Assembly: GCF_030813695.1 (NCBI RefSeq) | Contig: NZ_JAUSVA010000002.1 | Location: 558,001-622,000, forward strand | Source: Kitasatospora herbaricolor | GTDB taxonomy: Bacteria > Actinomycetota > Actinomycetes > Streptomycetales > Streptomycetaceae | Length of the DNA stretch: 64,000 nt | Direction of reading: 5' to 3' | Part shown: in pieces, positions 63,286 through 64,000 of the stretch | How positions within the stretch are numbered: position 1 is the first letter of the stretch | How the letters are laid out: the number at the start of each line of letters is the position of its first letter | Made by a program: the position numbers and the translations under genes | The notes under the pieces: generated by a model | The model's database searches: none | Seen by the model: the letters and a program-made list of their open reading frames with translations, nothing else | What the model was told of the DNA's origin: nothing

Positions 63286-64000
63286 CGGTGGCCCGCCTCG
63301 GTGGTCGGGGGGATCTGGTCGGACTGCCGCACGGTGGCGAGCTCCCTTTCCTTGGCCTCGTAGAGGGCGGGTATGTTGCTGGTGCCGAAGGTGCGGGCGC
63401 CGTGACGCTCGATCAGCTCCCAGAAGAAGGTCCGGCGGACGTGCATCGAGGTGGCGAAGATCTGGTACATCTGGCCCCAGTGGTCCCGGTCGACCAGGAT
63501 TCCGCGGCCGCGCAGCCGGTCCACCGGGAGGTCGACCGGCCCCAGCCGGCCGTGCAGCGAGTCGTAGTAGCTGTCCGGGGTGGACGCGAAGCCGACGCCG
63601 TTCTCCGCCATCGTGTCGACGGTGGCGACGATGTCGCGGCTGCTCAGGGCCAGGTGCTGCACGCCGGGGCCGCCGTGCCAGGCGAGGAAGTTGTCGATCT
63701 GGCCGGGGGTGCGGCCGAGGTCCGGCTGGATCAGCGTGAGCGTGACGCCGCCGCCGGGGCTCTGCACCACCTGGGAGAACATGCCCTGCTCCCCGACCTC
63801 GATGTACTCCTCGAAGATCACGTCGAAGCCGAAGGCCTTGCGGTAGAAGTCCGTGGTGCCGCTGAGCTGCCCGTCCGGCACGCAGACCGCCGCGTGGTCG
63901 ATGCTCCGCAGCAGGTCGGGCGAGGCCGGCGGCGCCGCGTCCAGCATCTCGATCAGACCCGGCAGGAACTCCCTTTCCGAGCCGTGCCGTTCGACCAGCC
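63282..64000 (-). CDS. hmaS: 4-Hydroxymandelate synthase (cut by the right window edge)
   Basis: The frame is open to base 64000, giving the C-terminal 238 codons of an HPPD/HmaS-type two-domain dioxygenase. Fe ligands are His in RSIDHAAVCVPDG, His in GVQHLALSS and Glu in FFWELIERHG. The end RTFGTSNIPALYEAKERE matches the HmaS pattern TFGSSNIKALYEA rather than the GFGAGNFKALFEA of 4-hydroxyphenylpyruvate dioxygenase, and hmo and hpgT lie in the same operon. So conversion of 4-hydroxyphenylpyruvate to 4-hydroxymandelate is the best reading. The N-terminal domain lies outside. Confidence 0.85.
   Translation of the reverse strand, partial: LVERHGSEREFLPGLIEMLDAAPPASPDLLRSIDHAAVCVPDGQLSGTTDFYRKAFGFDVIFEEYIEVGEQGMFSQVVQSPGGGVTLTLIQPDLGRTPGQIDNFLAWHGGPGVQHLALSSRDIVATVDTMAENGVGFASTPDSYYDSLHGRLGPVDLPVDRLRGRGILVDRDHWGQMYQIFATSMHVRRTFFWELIERHGARTFGTSNIPALYEAKERELATVRQSDQIPPTTEAGHR

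Noticed and set aside
63282..64000. 4-Hydroxyphenylpyruvate dioxygenase of tyrosine catabolism
   Set aside because: The C-terminal TFGTSNIPALYEA pattern and the co-transcribed hmo and hpgT favour hydroxymandelate synthase. The N-terminal domain would be needed to be certain.

Overview
High-GC actinomycete DNA, almost certainly Streptomycetaceae (Streptomyces or Kitasatospora). The grounds are the base composition, frequent GTG/TTG starts, many ATGA/GTGA gene overlaps, SCO6745-, AMIN-like-, WYL- and DUF1023-type families, and a complete antimycin biosynthetic gene cluster. No rRNA, tRNA, CRISPR array or insertion sequence was seen.

Layout. (1) 1-22455 is flanking chromosome: a two-component system cut by the left edge, a DUF2306 membrane protein, an SCO6745-like protein, a histidine phosphatase, a divergent WYL regulator/VOC pair, a three-gene operon of a WXG-like protein, an alpha/beta hydrolase and a lipoprotein, a 1110-residue peptidoglycan amidase with three near-identical C-terminal repeats, a divergent metallo-hydrolase/CGNR-regulator pair sharing two inverted operator-like elements, a SigK-like sigma factor, and a divergent EamA/MocR pair. 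At 17.7-18.6 kb two decayed genes are visible, a TetR C-terminus and a C45 acyltransferase C-terminus with frameshifts.

(2) 22969-50456 is a long-form antimycin cluster with all 17 genes antA-antQ. Tryptophan is opened by AntN and cleaved to anthranilate by AntP (AntO is an alpha/beta hydrolase linked to the formyl step). AntF loads anthranilate on carrier protein AntG, and the PaaABCDE-like complex AntHIJKL turns it into 3-aminosalicylate. AntC (C-A(Thr)-T-C-A-KR-T) and AntD (KS-AT-ACP-TE) build the depsipeptide. AntE makes alkylmalonyl extender units, AntM reduces the ring ketone, AntB O-acylates it, AntQ primes carrier domains and AntA is the cluster sigma factor. Transcription units read as antBA (-), antCDE (+), antGFQ (-) and antHIJKLMNOP (+).

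(3) 51646 to the right edge (and beyond) is one tightly coupled minus-strand operon. In transcription order it encodes 4-hydroxymandelate synthase, a PhyH-type dioxygenase, 2-oxoacid dehydrogenase E1 alpha and beta, an acyl-AMP ligase, a free-standing condensation protein, a ketosynthase III, an acyl carrier protein, a ketosynthase-fold protein without the catalytic cysteine, 4-hydroxymandelate oxidase, a hydroxyphenylglycine-type aminotransferase and an Sfp-type phosphopantetheinyl transferase. It makes 4-hydroxybenzoylformate and/or 4-hydroxyphenylglycine and appears to join that unit to an acyl chain with free-standing enzymes. I do not recognise a known product, and this is the best candidate for an undescribed system in the window.

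Functions of the antimycin genes rest on recognised family plus known pathway. The product of region 3 is inference.
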